From contig NZ_CP053590.1 of the NCBI RefSeq assembly GCF_013365535.1, positions 1,168,501-1,232,500 of the forward strand: a DNA stretch of 64,000 nt, given 5' to 3'. This stretch comes from Aquimarina sp. TRL1 (lineage in GTDB: Bacteria; Bacteroidota; Bacteroidia; Flavobacteriales; Flavobacteriaceae). Both the position numbers and the translations under genes were made by a program. Below, piece by piece: positions 28,474 through 37,887 of the stretch; position 1 is the stretch's first letter; every line of letters begins with the position of its first letter. The notes below the pieces were generated by a model, which worked only from the letters and a program-made list of their open reading frames with translations, made no database searches and was not told the origin of the DNA.

Positions 28474-29364
28474 TTAGTAACTCCACATATCCATTTCAAA
28501 GTTTCTGATACTTTCCTTAACGCGCTCACTTTCCAGCAACTGCATTAAAGCATTATCAATCACATAATCTTTAATAGATCTATCTCCTTGAATATTATCT
28601 TCTTTATAAATAATAGAGTTAAACCTTCTAGCATTAAGAATATGATCATAATTAAATGGCATAGAAGTATTTTTCCTGTTAAAAGCTTTTGCATTATGCA
28701 ATACTTCTCTTGCATCAGGGTACCATATCCAGAATAACGGAACCATATCTGGCTCATCATCATCGATAAAGTTAACATCTGGTGCTACAGGAGCCAAACC
28801 TAATAATCTGTATCTCAATTCACCTTGACGCTTATCAAAGTACCAATACCCTCTAATATGATATTCAGATATATCAGCTGAAGTAATATCTCTTTTATTG
28901 ATATACTGAGGATCTACAGTCTCTCCGGCATTATACTGCTCAAAACCTAAATCCGTGGTATCTATTTTTGATAAGGTAGTTTGTAAATCACTGATCGTAC
29001 GTGTCTCTGTAAAATATGAATCAGAGTATAAGTTTTTTATATTTCCATTTTTAATATTCGCCATTAACACATCATATAATGAACGTCTATTAGATCCTAT
29101 TGAATTCGTGTCTATAGGATAGTATAACGGAAAGTTAATTCGCTCATCCAAATCTATAATTTCCCAGGTAGTCTTTGCCCAAAGAACATCACGCTCATCT
29201 ACGTATCCATATTCTAACGGATGGTCATTATCCTGTTCAATCTGCTCAGCAGTTTTCTTTCCTATTTGATCAGGATCGGTTGCGTTCAAAATGTTCGCCT
29301 GCCCGTATGAAACTATGGATATGATTAAAGCACAAAGACTTAATATAAGATTTCTCAAATTCAT
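28474..29364 (-). CDS. gldN: Gliding motility / type IX secretion protein GldN
   Basis: A periplasmic component of the type IX secretion system that forms a ring with lipoprotein GldK at the outer membrane. The 296-residue protein has a signal peptide (about 1-22, ending SYGQ). It carries family-typical blocks DERDVLWAKTTWEIIDLDER, YNAGETVDPQYINKRDITS and YHIRGYWYFDKRQGELRYR. It is the last gene of gldKLMN, 14 bases after gldM, and is followed by a strong terminator. Gene order and sequence leave little doubt. Confidence 0.96.
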   Translation of the reverse strand: MNLRNLILSLCALIISIVSYGQANILNATDPDQIGKKTAEQIEQDNDHPLEYGYVDERDVLWAKTTWEIIDLDERINFPLYYPIDTNSIGSNRRSLYDVLMANIKNGNIKNLYSDSYFTETRTISDLQTTLSKIDTTDLGFEQYNAGETVDPQYINKRDITSADISEYHIRGYWYFDKRQGELRYRLLGLAPVAPDVNFIDDDEPDMVPLFWIWYPDAREVLHNAKAFNRKNTSMPFNYDHILNARRFNSIIYKEDNIQGDRSIKDYVIDNALMQLLESERVKESIRNFEMDMWSY

Positions 29365-29378
29365 AATTACTAATTTTT

Positions 29379-30923
29379 TTAATTAGTTAACTCTACAATT
29401 ACAGGAGATATTTTCTTTAATTTATATCCTTTATTGGTAGTTAACCTCGCTTTGATGTCAATAATTTGTACAGATGACCCTCTTTTTGCTTTTCTTAAAG
29501 CAGATTTTGCTTGTGAATTCAACCTTCCACCAGAAACACTAACTGTTGGCTGACCTTCTACTTTAAATTTGAAACCACTTACTTTTAATTTGATATCGAA
29601 ATCAAAATCTGGTAATATAGCTCCTACAGAGGCAATCTGTAATGCATTTTTAGACATTTTTATAGATCCGTCTTCTCCACGTACAGTTCCAACAGGTCTA
29701 GGAATATCTTTAATTCTAAATTTCTTACTATCACTTACTGAAGATCCGTTTGGTAATTTACCACTAACCTTAATACTTACCTCACGCGATTTTACAGTAG
29801 TTACATTCATCACATATTTTCCTGCTCCTCCAGCTTTTCTCAATCCTGGCGCTGTAGCATTTACAGATGGTACTCCAGGAATAGAAATCGTCATTGGGTT
29901 ATTAACTCCTCTATATACCACATTCATTTTATCTGCAGAAATTACTGCTGAATTTGGTTTTGGAATCACCGCATAAGAGCTTTCAATTGGAATTGTTACA
30001 ATAGAATCTCCTTCTTTAAACTGGAATTCTCCTTTGATATCTCTTTCTCCAACATTTCCTGCTGGGAAATCAAGGATTGTTTGTCCTTCCTGCATAGACT
30101 CAGGAGATAGTTCCTTACCGTTTACAACCACTTTGTGTGCCTTTAACGTTTTATCTTTCTTTCCTAAGATAATTCTTCCTTTAAATTTCTCACCGCTAAA
30201 GAAAGCCGTTTTGTCTGGTACAACAATTGCTTCGAAGTTAGATAAAGAAACCTCTGATTGTAACTGTCCTGATAACATTGCTGATAACACTTTGCTTTCT
30301 GTGTTTTTTACATCAGATTGCATTTGTGTTAGCTTTGTTAGGGTAGCTACTAAAGGATATCCTTCAAAATTATATTTTAACCAGTCTACTTTCACTTTAT
30401 CTCTATTTGTAACTTCTGATGTCGAAAATTCTTTTTTAACATCATTAGCAATATCAGAGTATTTTTCTTCTAAGATTCCAGAAACTCCATCTCTATACTC
30501 TTCTATCTTACTTACAAACTCTTTTCCTGCAGGAGTTATTGTACCTCCTTTAAAAAATAATTCATCTAAAGTAACTGACTTGTCCATTGTTACGTAATCT
30601 TTTGGATCAGAAACATCTTTAGTCAGTGTAGATTTAAGGTTTTCTATATATGAAACTAACTCTCCTGACAATTTACTCGTCTGGTCAGCTTTTTCTTTTA
30701 GTGGTGTATATTTTGCTGGTTGTTCAGAAACTTTTTCAGCTAAACCTTGCATAAAAGCACTGTTTCTTTCTGTAGTTGCCTGATTAGACTCAGTCAATTT
30801 CTCGTTCATCAATCCGAATGCTGCTAACACCTCTTTTGACATGTTTAATGCCAACATAGCGATGAAAACAAGATACATCAGGTTGATCATCTTCTGTCTT
30901 GGGGATAATTTTCCTCCTGCCAT
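29379..30923 (-). CDS. gldM: Type IX secretion motor protein GldM
   Basis: The motor shaft of gliding and type IX secretion. It has one N-terminal membrane helix (about residues 12-35, MINLMYLVFIAMLALNMSKE) that packs with GldL, then a long periplasmic part made of a helical domain and beta-rich domains reaching the GldK/GldN ring. The basic start, MAGGKLSPRQKM, is typical of the family, as is the 514-residue length. It lies between gldL (69 bases upstream) and gldN. Confidence 0.96.
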   Translation of the reverse strand: MAGGKLSPRQKMINLMYLVFIAMLALNMSKEVLAAFGLMNEKLTESNQATTERNSAFMQGLAEKVSEQPAKYTPLKEKADQTSKLSGELVSYIENLKSTLTKDVSDPKDYVTMDKSVTLDELFFKGGTITPAGKEFVSKIEEYRDGVSGILEEKYSDIANDVKKEFSTSEVTNRDKVKVDWLKYNFEGYPLVATLTKLTQMQSDVKNTESKVLSAMLSGQLQSEVSLSNFEAIVVPDKTAFFSGEKFKGRIILGKKDKTLKAHKVVVNGKELSPESMQEGQTILDFPAGNVGERDIKGEFQFKEGDSIVTIPIESSYAVIPKPNSAVISADKMNVVYRGVNNPMTISIPGVPSVNATAPGLRKAGGAGKYVMNVTTVKSREVSIKVSGKLPNGSSVSDSKKFRIKDIPRPVGTVRGEDGSIKMSKNALQIASVGAILPDFDFDIKLKVSGFKFKVEGQPTVSVSGGRLNSQAKSALRKAKRGSSVQIIDIKARLTTNKGYKLKKISPVIVELTN

Positions 30924-30992
30924 ATTCTTATTAGATTTTTGGTAGTTATGTTGTTATACTATTAATTACTACAAAGGTTGATGTATCGAATA

Positions 30993-31628
30993 CTAGTTTT
31001 TAGCATTCATTGCACTCAACATACCACCATATACTCCATTAAGAGAAGATAAATTACTAGCAAGGTTCTCCATTTGGCTCTTCAGCTTACCTGCATTTTC
31101 AGCAATTGCCTGATTTGCTTCAGCTTGACGAGCAGAAGATTCTAACTGTACTTTGTATAGGTTATTTAATGACTCTAACTGAGCAGCTGCATGCGTAAGC
31201 TCTTCACTATATTTCTTTTGACCTGCGATAGAATCAACTGTTGGTGAGATGCTTTTTGCAGCTCCTTCGAAGTTGCGGATGCTTTCTCCAAGACTACTCA
31301 TCAATCCTGCATCAATTCTTGCTTCTTTTAACATATCATCTAATTTCTTAGATAACATTCCTTCTGGATCTTTAGCTTCTTTAGCTTTTTTATCTCTTTT
31401 ATCTCCTCCAGCTAATTCTGGATATACAAGAGACCAATCTAACTCATCATCAACAGGTTCAAATGCAGAAACCGTAAATACTAAAGCTTCTGTGATAAGA
31501 CCAATAATCAGCATAAGATTACCGAATGGCCAGTGCATAATCTTAAAAAGTGCACCTAATATTACAACGGCCGCACCAAGACCGTATACCATGTTCATTA
31601 ATTTTTTGCTAGATTTTGAATTTGCCAT
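30993..31628 (-). CDS. gldL: Type IX secretion motor protein GldL
   Basis: The inner-membrane motor subunit that uses the proton gradient to turn GldM. It has two adjacent membrane helices (about residues 13-30 and 36-55). Glu47 in the second is the likely counterpart of the membrane glutamate essential in Flavobacterium johnsoniae GldL. A cytoplasmic tail with acidic, coiled-coil-rich sequence follows (211 residues in all). The gene sits between gldK and gldM as in other Flavobacteriia. Confidence 0.96.
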   Translation of the reverse strand: MANSKSSKKLMNMVYGLGAAVVILGALFKIMHWPFGNLMLIIGLITEALVFTVSAFEPVDDELDWSLVYPELAGGDKRDKKAKEAKDPEGMLSKKLDDMLKEARIDAGLMSSLGESIRNFEGAAKSISPTVDSIAGQKKYSEELTHAAAQLESLNNLYKVQLESSARQAEANQAIAENAGKLKSQMENLASNLSSLNGVYGGMLSAMNAKN

Positions 31629-31704
31629 AATAAATGTGTTTTTTGTTTTTTTTAAAATAATAAAAAAAAGGTTAGTAATTTAGTTTTGATAGATAATTTT
31701 GGGA

Positions 31705-33078
31705 CTATTGTTTATTTCTTGTGTTATTTTGGTTAGTTACGTCAGTACCCATGTAGTCCTGAACAGTTCTAAATCCAATATAACTTCTTGCCGAATCAGC
31801 GTATTCGTAATCTCTGGTACTTACCTGTAGGAAATAAGCAACATCTTTCCAGGATCCTCCACGAACCACTTTTCTTTTATTGCGATCATCATTGACATTT
31901 GGGTTCATTGATGAAACGTAATCATATCCTGCAGGATCATAAGAAGACTGTACCCATTCTGATACATTTCCTGCCATATTGTAAAGATTATAATCGTTTG
32001 GCTCAAAAGTTTTGGCCTCTACCGTATATAAAAAGCTATCTGCTGCATAATCTCCTCTCAAAGGTTTAAAGTTTGCCAAGAAACATCCTCTGTCATTAAA
32101 GGCATAAGGACCTCCCCATGGATAGGTAGCAGATTCCAACCCTCCTCTTGCAGCGTATTCCCACTCTGCTTCTGTCGGAAGCCTGAAATAGTTAACCAGC
32201 TCTTTATTCTTTTTCTTTTGGTAGCTATTTTTATAGATTGTTCTCCAAGTACAAAATGCTTTTGCCTGCTCCCATGACACTCCTACTACAGGATAATCAT
32301 CATAAGCACTGTGCCAAAAGTAGTCATTGTGCATTGGTTCATTATATGAATAGTTAAAATCTTTAATCCACACGGTTGTATCAGGATAAACCTCTATGAT
32401 TTCTTCCTTAACGAAATCCTTTCGTCTTCCTTTTTTGGCTCTTGCGGCAGCTTGAATATCCATCCAAGTAAATCTAAATTTAAATTTACTTACGTCTAAT
32501 GTTCTTCTACCGTTATACGATTCTTCTAAAGGAATATACATGGTATCCATCACCTCGGCGTAATATTCATCTGGATAATCTTCTACATCCCAGACAATAT
32601 CTACATCAAGATTTTGTTTTCTACCTTCATAACCTGTTTCGCCCATTCCACTATAGTTATCATAGACGTATTTTTCATAAACAGTCATATTGGTAGTATC
32701 TGCATCTAAAAATGCATATTCTCCAATACCTTCATCGGCAGGAGTTTTTCCTAGATCATCAGCCATAATTGCCAGATGCTGTCTGATAGTGGAGTCACGA
32801 ACCCACTCTACAAACTGTCTGTATTCGCTGTTAGTTACTTCTGTTTCATCCATGTAAAAGGAACGCACGGTCACTGTCTTTGTTGGAGCATTAGACAGCG
32901 CTGCTTTGTCATCATCAGACTTACCCATAATGAACGATCCTCCGGGGATGAGCGTCATTCCATATGGTTTTTCTGGATGCCAGTTTTTCCCTTTTACTCC
33001 GACTAGTTCTCCACGGTTCCCTTTTCCGCAACTATAGAGCATTGCCAAGATAGCAAAGAGTGATACAACTTTTTTCAT
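31705..33078 (-). CDS. gldK: Gliding motility lipoprotein GldK
   Basis: An outer-membrane lipoprotein that forms the periplasmic ring of the type IX system with GldN. The signal peptide ends in LYSC (Cys17). The body is a formylglycine-generating-enzyme/SUMF1-like fold with IPGGSFIMGKS, DETEVTNSEYRQF, RLPTEAEWEYAARGG, YNMAGNVSEWVQ, VVRGGSWKD and SRSYIGFRTV. The fold is used structurally in GldK and not for sulfatase activation. The 457-residue length fits, and it is the first gene of gldKLMN. Confidence 0.96.
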   Translation of the reverse strand: MKKVVSLFAILAMLYSCGKGNRGELVGVKGKNWHPEKPYGMTLIPGGSFIMGKSDDDKAALSNAPTKTVTVRSFYMDETEVTNSEYRQFVEWVRDSTIRQHLAIMADDLGKTPADEGIGEYAFLDADTTNMTVYEKYVYDNYSGMGETGYEGRKQNLDVDIVWDVEDYPDEYYAEVMDTMYIPLEESYNGRRTLDVSKFKFRFTWMDIQAAARAKKGRRKDFVKEEIIEVYPDTTVWIKDFNYSYNEPMHNDYFWHSAYDDYPVVGVSWEQAKAFCTWRTIYKNSYQKKKNKELVNYFRLPTEAEWEYAARGGLESATYPWGGPYAFNDRGCFLANFKPLRGDYAADSFLYTVEAKTFEPNDYNLYNMAGNVSEWVQSSYDPAGYDYVSSMNPNVNDDRNKRKVVRGGSWKDVAYFLQVSTRDYEYADSARSYIGFRTVQDYMGTDVTNQNNTRNKQ

Positions 33079-33116
33079 AACGTGTTTTAGGTTAAGATCT
33101 TCAAGATTTAAGGTCG

Positions 33117-33147
33117 TAAACCTATTTATTTATTTTCAGAAATGCAA
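33117..33147 (-). promoter_or_regulatory. Putative promoter of gldKLMN
   Basis: TTG (33147-33145), 20 bases, then TAGGTTTA (33124-33117), one base off the TAnnTTTG consensus. It lies about 38 bases before gldK. Confidence 0.45.
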
Positions 33148-33190
33148 TTTTTTTCTAAAAAAAACCTTAAATCAGCTTTATTTAAAAGAA

Positions 33191-34354
33191 TTAAACTTCG
33201 TTTTTTTGTTTTGCCTTATACCACCTTTCTGGTATTTCCTGATTACAAGCTTTCTCATAATCGTCATAGGTACATGGTAATAACGTATGTCTTTGCAATT
33301 TATTATTCCCAGAGGAAATAAATGGAATTTCGATCCACCATCTCCCTGTTTTATTGCTCTTATAAAAGGACAAAATATCATCTCCGATCGGCACATTATA
33401 ATGAAGTGAATTTCCACTTTTTTTAACGTCCAAATCATTAGATCTATAATTAACCCCTTCTATAAAATACCAAAAAATCTGAGCGACCAAAGCAGCAGCC
33501 ATTTTTTCATTCTCAAAATTTTTGAATTCATAAATACCAAAACTTTTTACTTTATCACTGATTCCTGCATATCTAGATATCGCACAAATCTCTCTTCCGT
33601 CAAATCCATTAGGAGAAGCCTTAAACCCTCCTAAGAACGAAGAGCTGATCGCCCCCATATCCATCACTACAATATCAGCATCTCTCATGATAGGCTCCAC
33701 TACTGTAATATCATTAATTACTTCTCCTAATCTATATGCATCAAAGTACAATCGCTCTATCAGATCTATTTCTTCCTGCGAGTTAAAATATGTCTGATAC
33801 CCTATATTACTATAGTTAAATAAATTGTAAGGTTCGTTAACTATGATTTTCCCCACATAAGATGTATTCGTCATTTCTTTAGAGGTGTCCCCTATATCAA
33901 AACTACTATCCACATTAACCAAATTCACCATTCGTTCCAAGATGTCATAGGCTCGATATTGCGCATATACCAGATCCTGTCCCCCACCAATAATCAACGG
34001 GATTATATTTTTCTGTAATAGTGTAGCAACTACCTCTTTTATCAGATAATGTGTATCACTAATACTATTCCCCTGAGGAATATCCCCTAAATCTACCATG
34101 GAAGTAAACCAGTTTCCAGGATAGAGCCCATAAAATGATTTTCGGATTTCTGCAAAGTCCAACTGCCTGTCTTCTTCTTCAAACACTCCTCTACCCTCTG
34201 CTATTCCCAGAATAGCAACACTTACCTTTTCTAAGGACGGGACTCCTTCTTCAACCGAATGAATTGCAACTTGTTTTCCTATGGCTTGATCTGGTAATTG
34301 CTCTACATAAGCCAATACCTCATCTTGTACAGGTGTAAGAAATTCAAATGACAT
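33191..34354 (-). CDS. Arginase-fold (formimidoylglutamase-like) protein lacking metal ligands
   Basis: A 387-residue protein with the ureohydrolase fold. Standard members bind two Mn ions through GGxHS, DAHxD and SxDxDxxDP. Here the matching places read GGGQDL, VNVDSSFDIGD and VVMDMGAISSS, so both histidines and part of the last motif are lost. Hydrolysis of formiminoglutamate or arginine is therefore doubtful despite the family name usually given. It is tightly linked to topA (6 bases downstream) and precedes gldK. A structural or regulatory role is possible but not shown. Confidence 0.8.
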   Translation of the reverse strand: MSFEFLTPVQDEVLAYVEQLPDQAIGKQVAIHSVEEGVPSLEKVSVAILGIAEGRGVFEEEDRQLDFAEIRKSFYGLYPGNWFTSMVDLGDIPQGNSISDTHYLIKEVVATLLQKNIIPLIIGGGQDLVYAQYRAYDILERMVNLVNVDSSFDIGDTSKEMTNTSYVGKIIVNEPYNLFNYSNIGYQTYFNSQEEIDLIERLYFDAYRLGEVINDITVVEPIMRDADIVVMDMGAISSSFLGGFKASPNGFDGREICAISRYAGISDKVKSFGIYEFKNFENEKMAAALVAQIFWYFIEGVNYRSNDLDVKKSGNSLHYNVPIGDDILSFYKSNKTGRWWIEIPFISSGNNKLQRHTLLPCTYDDYEKACNQEIPERWYKAKQKNEV

Positions 34355-34360
34355 TATATC

Positions 34361-36865
34361 TTATTTCTTTTTAGCAGTCGTTTTTTTCGTTGTTTTCTTC
34401 TTAGTAGTCTTTTTCTTTTTCGGAGCATTTTTCTCGATAAGCGCCTGAACTTTCTCCAGCGTAAGCTTTGATGCATCTACTGTTTTTGGCAGCTCTATCT
34501 TTACTTTTCCTTGAATGATATTGCTACGACCCCACCTTGCTTTCTCTACACGAATCCCTTCTTCTTTCCAATCGTGAATCACCTTATCAATCTCCTTCTG
34601 CTTCTTCTCCTCTATCAATGTTATAATATCCTGCTCTGATAAATTATCAAAATCGTATTTTTTATTCACATTGATAAACATTCCATTCCATTTTATAAAA
34701 GGTCCAAATCGCCCTGTTCCTTTCTGAACCGGTAGTTCTTCATACACATAAATAGGGGCATCTGCTTTTTCTTTGGCCTGGATTAACTCTATCGCTCGTT
34801 CTAAACTTGTACTAAGCGGATCCTCTCCTTTCTCTAGAGATACAAACTTCGCCCCAAACTTTACATAAGGACCAAAACGTCCGTTATTAACCAATACGGT
34901 TTCTCCTTTATACACTCCCAACTCTTTAGGCAACTGAAATAAATCCATTGCTTCTTCAAAAGTTATACTTGACAATGTTTGCCCGGGTGCCAAACTAGCA
35001 AATCGCGGTTTATCTTCATCCTCTACCGAACCGATCTGAACCATTGCTCCAAACCTTCCTAAACGTACACTTACCTGCTTTCCTGACTCTGGATCTACTC
35101 CCAGTATCCGCTCTCCTACTTCTCTTTCTGCGTTTTCTGCCACATCTTTTACCTGTGGATGAAAATCACTATAGAATTCCTTCATCACCTCTGTCCAGTC
35201 TTCATTCCCTTCTGCTATATCATCGAAATCTTGCTCTACCTTTGCCGTAAAATTATAATCCAACACAGAAGAAAAGTGATTTACCAAAAAGTCATTAACT
35301 ACCATTCCTACATCTGTAGGAATCAACTTCCCTTTATCACTACCTACTTTCTCCACAAGGCTCTTCTCCGTCACTTTCCCTTCTTTCAGCAACATCTTTA
35401 CATATCCCCGCTCTTCTCCTTCTTTAGCTCCTTTCTCTACATAATTCCTATTCTGAATTGTAGAAATTGTTGGCGCATAGGTAGACGGTCTACCAATCCC
35501 TAATTCTTCTAGTTTCTTAACGAGTGCTGCTTCTGTATACCTGCTCTGAGGTCTTGTGAATCGTTCTGTAGCTGAAATAAACTTATTAAACAACTCCTCA
35601 TTTACCTTCATTGCCGGAAGGATTCCATCTTGTTCTTCTTCTTCCTCATCATTTCCTTCCAGGTACACTTTCAAAAACCCTTCAAACTTAATCACCTCTC
35701 CATTTGCAGAAAACTGTTGTGCATGAGTATCTGCCCCAATTTTAACCTGTGTCCTTTCTAATTGAGCATCACTCATCTGAGAAGCAATTGCTCGTTTCCA
35801 GATCAACTCATATAATCGTTGTTGATCATAATCTACATTTACCGTATGCTTAGCAAAATCCGTAGGTCTAATTGCTTCGTGAGCCTCTTGTGCTCCTTTC
35901 GCTTTACTTTTATATTGTCTAGGATTACTATAATCCGCTCCATAAGCTGAAACAATCTCTCCTTTTGCCGCCTTCTGCGCATCTTCTGACAGATTCACAC
36001 TGTCTGTTCTCATATATGTAATCAGTCCTGACTCATATAGCCGTTGCGCCAGTGTCATTGTTTTACTTACTGAGAAATACAACTTCCTAGAGGCTTCCTG
36101 CTGCAATGTAGAAGTAGTAAACGGCGGTGCCGGAGATTTTTTTGCCGGTTTAGTCGTTAAATCTGCTACCTTAAAAATTGCAGCTATATTTTTATTTAAA
36201 AAAGCTTCTGCTTCCTGTTTTGTTTTAAAATTTTTGGGAAGTTTTGCTTTAAATGATTTTCCTTTTTCATTAGAAAACTCAGCATCTATCCGATAGGAAG
36301 CTTCTGGTTTAAAATCAAGAATTTCTCTTTCCCTCTCGACAATTAATCGTACCGACACAGATTGAACTCTTCCTGCTGATAATCCTCCTTTTACTTTCCT
36401 CCATAACACAGGCGACAATTCATATCCTACTAATCGATCCAGAACACGTCTGGCCTGCTGTGCATTCACCAAGTTATAATTAATCGATCTTGGATTCTCG
36501 ATTGCCTTTAGAATTGCGTTTTTTGTTATCTCATGAAAAACGATACGTTTTGTTTTCTCTTTTTCTAACCCCAGCTCTTCTGCCAAGTGCCATGCAATAG
36601 CTTCTCCTTCCCGGTCCTCATCACTCGCTAACCAAACCATTTCTGCTTTTTTAGAAAGATCTTTTAGCTTTTTTACGACTTCTTTCTTATCACTGGAAAC
36701 TATATATTTTGGTTTAAAATCTTTATCTACATCTACCCCTAACTCCTTTGCCGGCAAATCAGCAATATGTCCAAAACTGGAAGCTACTGTAAAATCTTTC
36801 CCAAGAAATTTTTCTATTGTTTTCGCTTTCGCTGGTGACTCTACTATCACTAAGTTCTTTGCCAT
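34361..36865 (-). CDS. topA: DNA topoisomerase I
   Basis: A type IA topoisomerase that relaxes negative supercoils. It has an N-terminal Toprim domain (MAKNLVIVESPAKAKTIEKF, with SDEDREGEAIAWHL carrying the acidic triad at about residues 81-95) and the active tyrosine in LITYMRTDSVNLS (about residue 281). In place of zinc fingers the C-terminal part has repeats containing GRFGP/GRFGA (three copies), then a lysine-rich tail TKKKTTKKTTAKKK. The 834-residue length is normal for Bacteroidota. It is followed after 6 bases by the arginase-fold gene. Confidence 0.97.
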   Translation of the reverse strand: MAKNLVIVESPAKAKTIEKFLGKDFTVASSFGHIADLPAKELGVDVDKDFKPKYIVSSDKKEVVKKLKDLSKKAEMVWLASDEDREGEAIAWHLAEELGLEKEKTKRIVFHEITKNAILKAIENPRSINYNLVNAQQARRVLDRLVGYELSPVLWRKVKGGLSAGRVQSVSVRLIVEREREILDFKPEASYRIDAEFSNEKGKSFKAKLPKNFKTKQEAEAFLNKNIAAIFKVADLTTKPAKKSPAPPFTTSTLQQEASRKLYFSVSKTMTLAQRLYESGLITYMRTDSVNLSEDAQKAAKGEIVSAYGADYSNPRQYKSKAKGAQEAHEAIRPTDFAKHTVNVDYDQQRLYELIWKRAIASQMSDAQLERTQVKIGADTHAQQFSANGEVIKFEGFLKVYLEGNDEEEEEQDGILPAMKVNEELFNKFISATERFTRPQSRYTEAALVKKLEELGIGRPSTYAPTISTIQNRNYVEKGAKEGEERGYVKMLLKEGKVTEKSLVEKVGSDKGKLIPTDVGMVVNDFLVNHFSSVLDYNFTAKVEQDFDDIAEGNEDWTEVMKEFYSDFHPQVKDVAENAEREVGERILGVDPESGKQVSVRLGRFGAMVQIGSVEDEDKPRFASLAPGQTLSSITFEEAMDLFQLPKELGVYKGETVLVNNGRFGPYVKFGAKFVSLEKGEDPLSTSLERAIELIQAKEKADAPIYVYEELPVQKGTGRFGPFIKWNGMFINVNKKYDFDNLSEQDIITLIEEKKQKEIDKVIHDWKEEGIRVEKARWGRSNIIQGKVKIELPKTVDASKLTLEKVQALIEKNAPKKKKTTKKKTTKKTTAKKK

Positions 36866-36957
36866 AATCCATTTTTTTCTAGGAGCAAAAGTATATCAAT
36901 TTTTTCATATCCTGAATTATGTTTTCAAAAAACACATAATTCCTGCTCCTTTTTTAT

Positions 36958-37749
36958 TTATTCAATAAACAACAAACTATCTTCCTCTAAATCATCCGGT
37001 TTATCAAAGCCTACACCTTCTTTATATACATAGTAAATAGGCACATATACAAAAGAAGCTGTAAAAAACACTCCAACAAAACACATTAGCATTCCCACAA
37101 ATTGTGACAACATAGAAGAAATCAACACTAACCCAAATATTATCAACCAATATTTATTCCCTAATTTAAAACTCGCTTTTATCAAATCAGAAACAGTCAG
37201 CTCCGGATTAAAAGCATATACTACCCGAGTCAAATGAAGAGGAACCAGTACGTAGAATAAAGGTAAATAACACAGCATAACTGACAGCAATACAATCCCA
37301 AACATTGACAACCCCAACCGTATTGTCTTTCCTATATATCTTTTTTTCAAAAACATAAAATAATCGGAAGTTTCCGGCTCTTGATGATCGACCTGTTTAC
37401 AAACCTTGAAAAAATGAGCAGAAATCCCCATTTGAACACCTGTCAACACCACCACAATACACATAGCAAATATCACGAACAATATCATTATACCAACTCC
37501 CACACCTTCTAACGCTTCAAAATCCGACGTTCCATAGTCTGAATCCAAAGAAGCACCTATCCCTGCCATTAATATCATCGGAATATACAGCAGTAACAAT
37601 AAAGCAAAGCCTATGACCCCCTGTAATAACAAATGAACAAAACCCTGTATCCAGACTTTCTTAAACAATTCGATACTCTTGGTAAAAATATCTCCGAAAT
37701 CAATGGTTCTTTTCCCGTCTATACGGGTCAACAACTGATTTATATCCAT
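36958..37749 (-). CDS. Multi-pass membrane protein of unknown function
   Basis: A 263-residue protein with about six hydrophobic segments (near residues 38-65, 85-113, 142-165, 170-185, 195-215, 217-240) and a polar start. I do not recognise a named family; the layout is like many small Bacteroidota integral membrane proteins next to topA. It is transcribed away from miaB and probably has its own promoter. No catalytic motif is seen. Confidence 0.75.
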   Translation of the reverse strand: MDINQLLTRIDGKRTIDFGDIFTKSIELFKKVWIQGFVHLLLQGVIGFALLLLLYIPMILMAGIGASLDSDYGTSDFEALEGVGVGIMILFVIFAMCIVVVLTGVQMGISAHFFKVCKQVDHQEPETSDYFMFLKKRYIGKTIRLGLSMFGIVLLSVMLCYLPLFYVLVPLHLTRVVYAFNPELTVSDLIKASFKLGNKYWLIIFGLVLISSMLSQFVGMLMCFVGVFFTASFVYVPIYYVYKEGVGFDKPDDLEEDSLLFIE

Positions 37750-37818
37750 AAAAAATAACTGATTTTTTGACTAAAAACAGCCAAAGATAGAACATTTACA
37801 AAAAATTAATTATGCCAC

Positions 37819-37851
37819 TTTGTCACAAAATAGTATTAAAAAGTATCTTTG
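37819..37851 (+). promoter_or_regulatory. Putative promoter of the miaB operon
   Basis: TTTG (37819-37822), 21 bases, then a perfect TATCTTTG (37844-37851). It lies 36 bases before the miaB ATG. The spacer is a little longer than the usual 19. Confidence 0.5.
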
Positions 37852-37887
37852 CATATTATTTGACCGGAATGGACTAAGGAAACAGAT

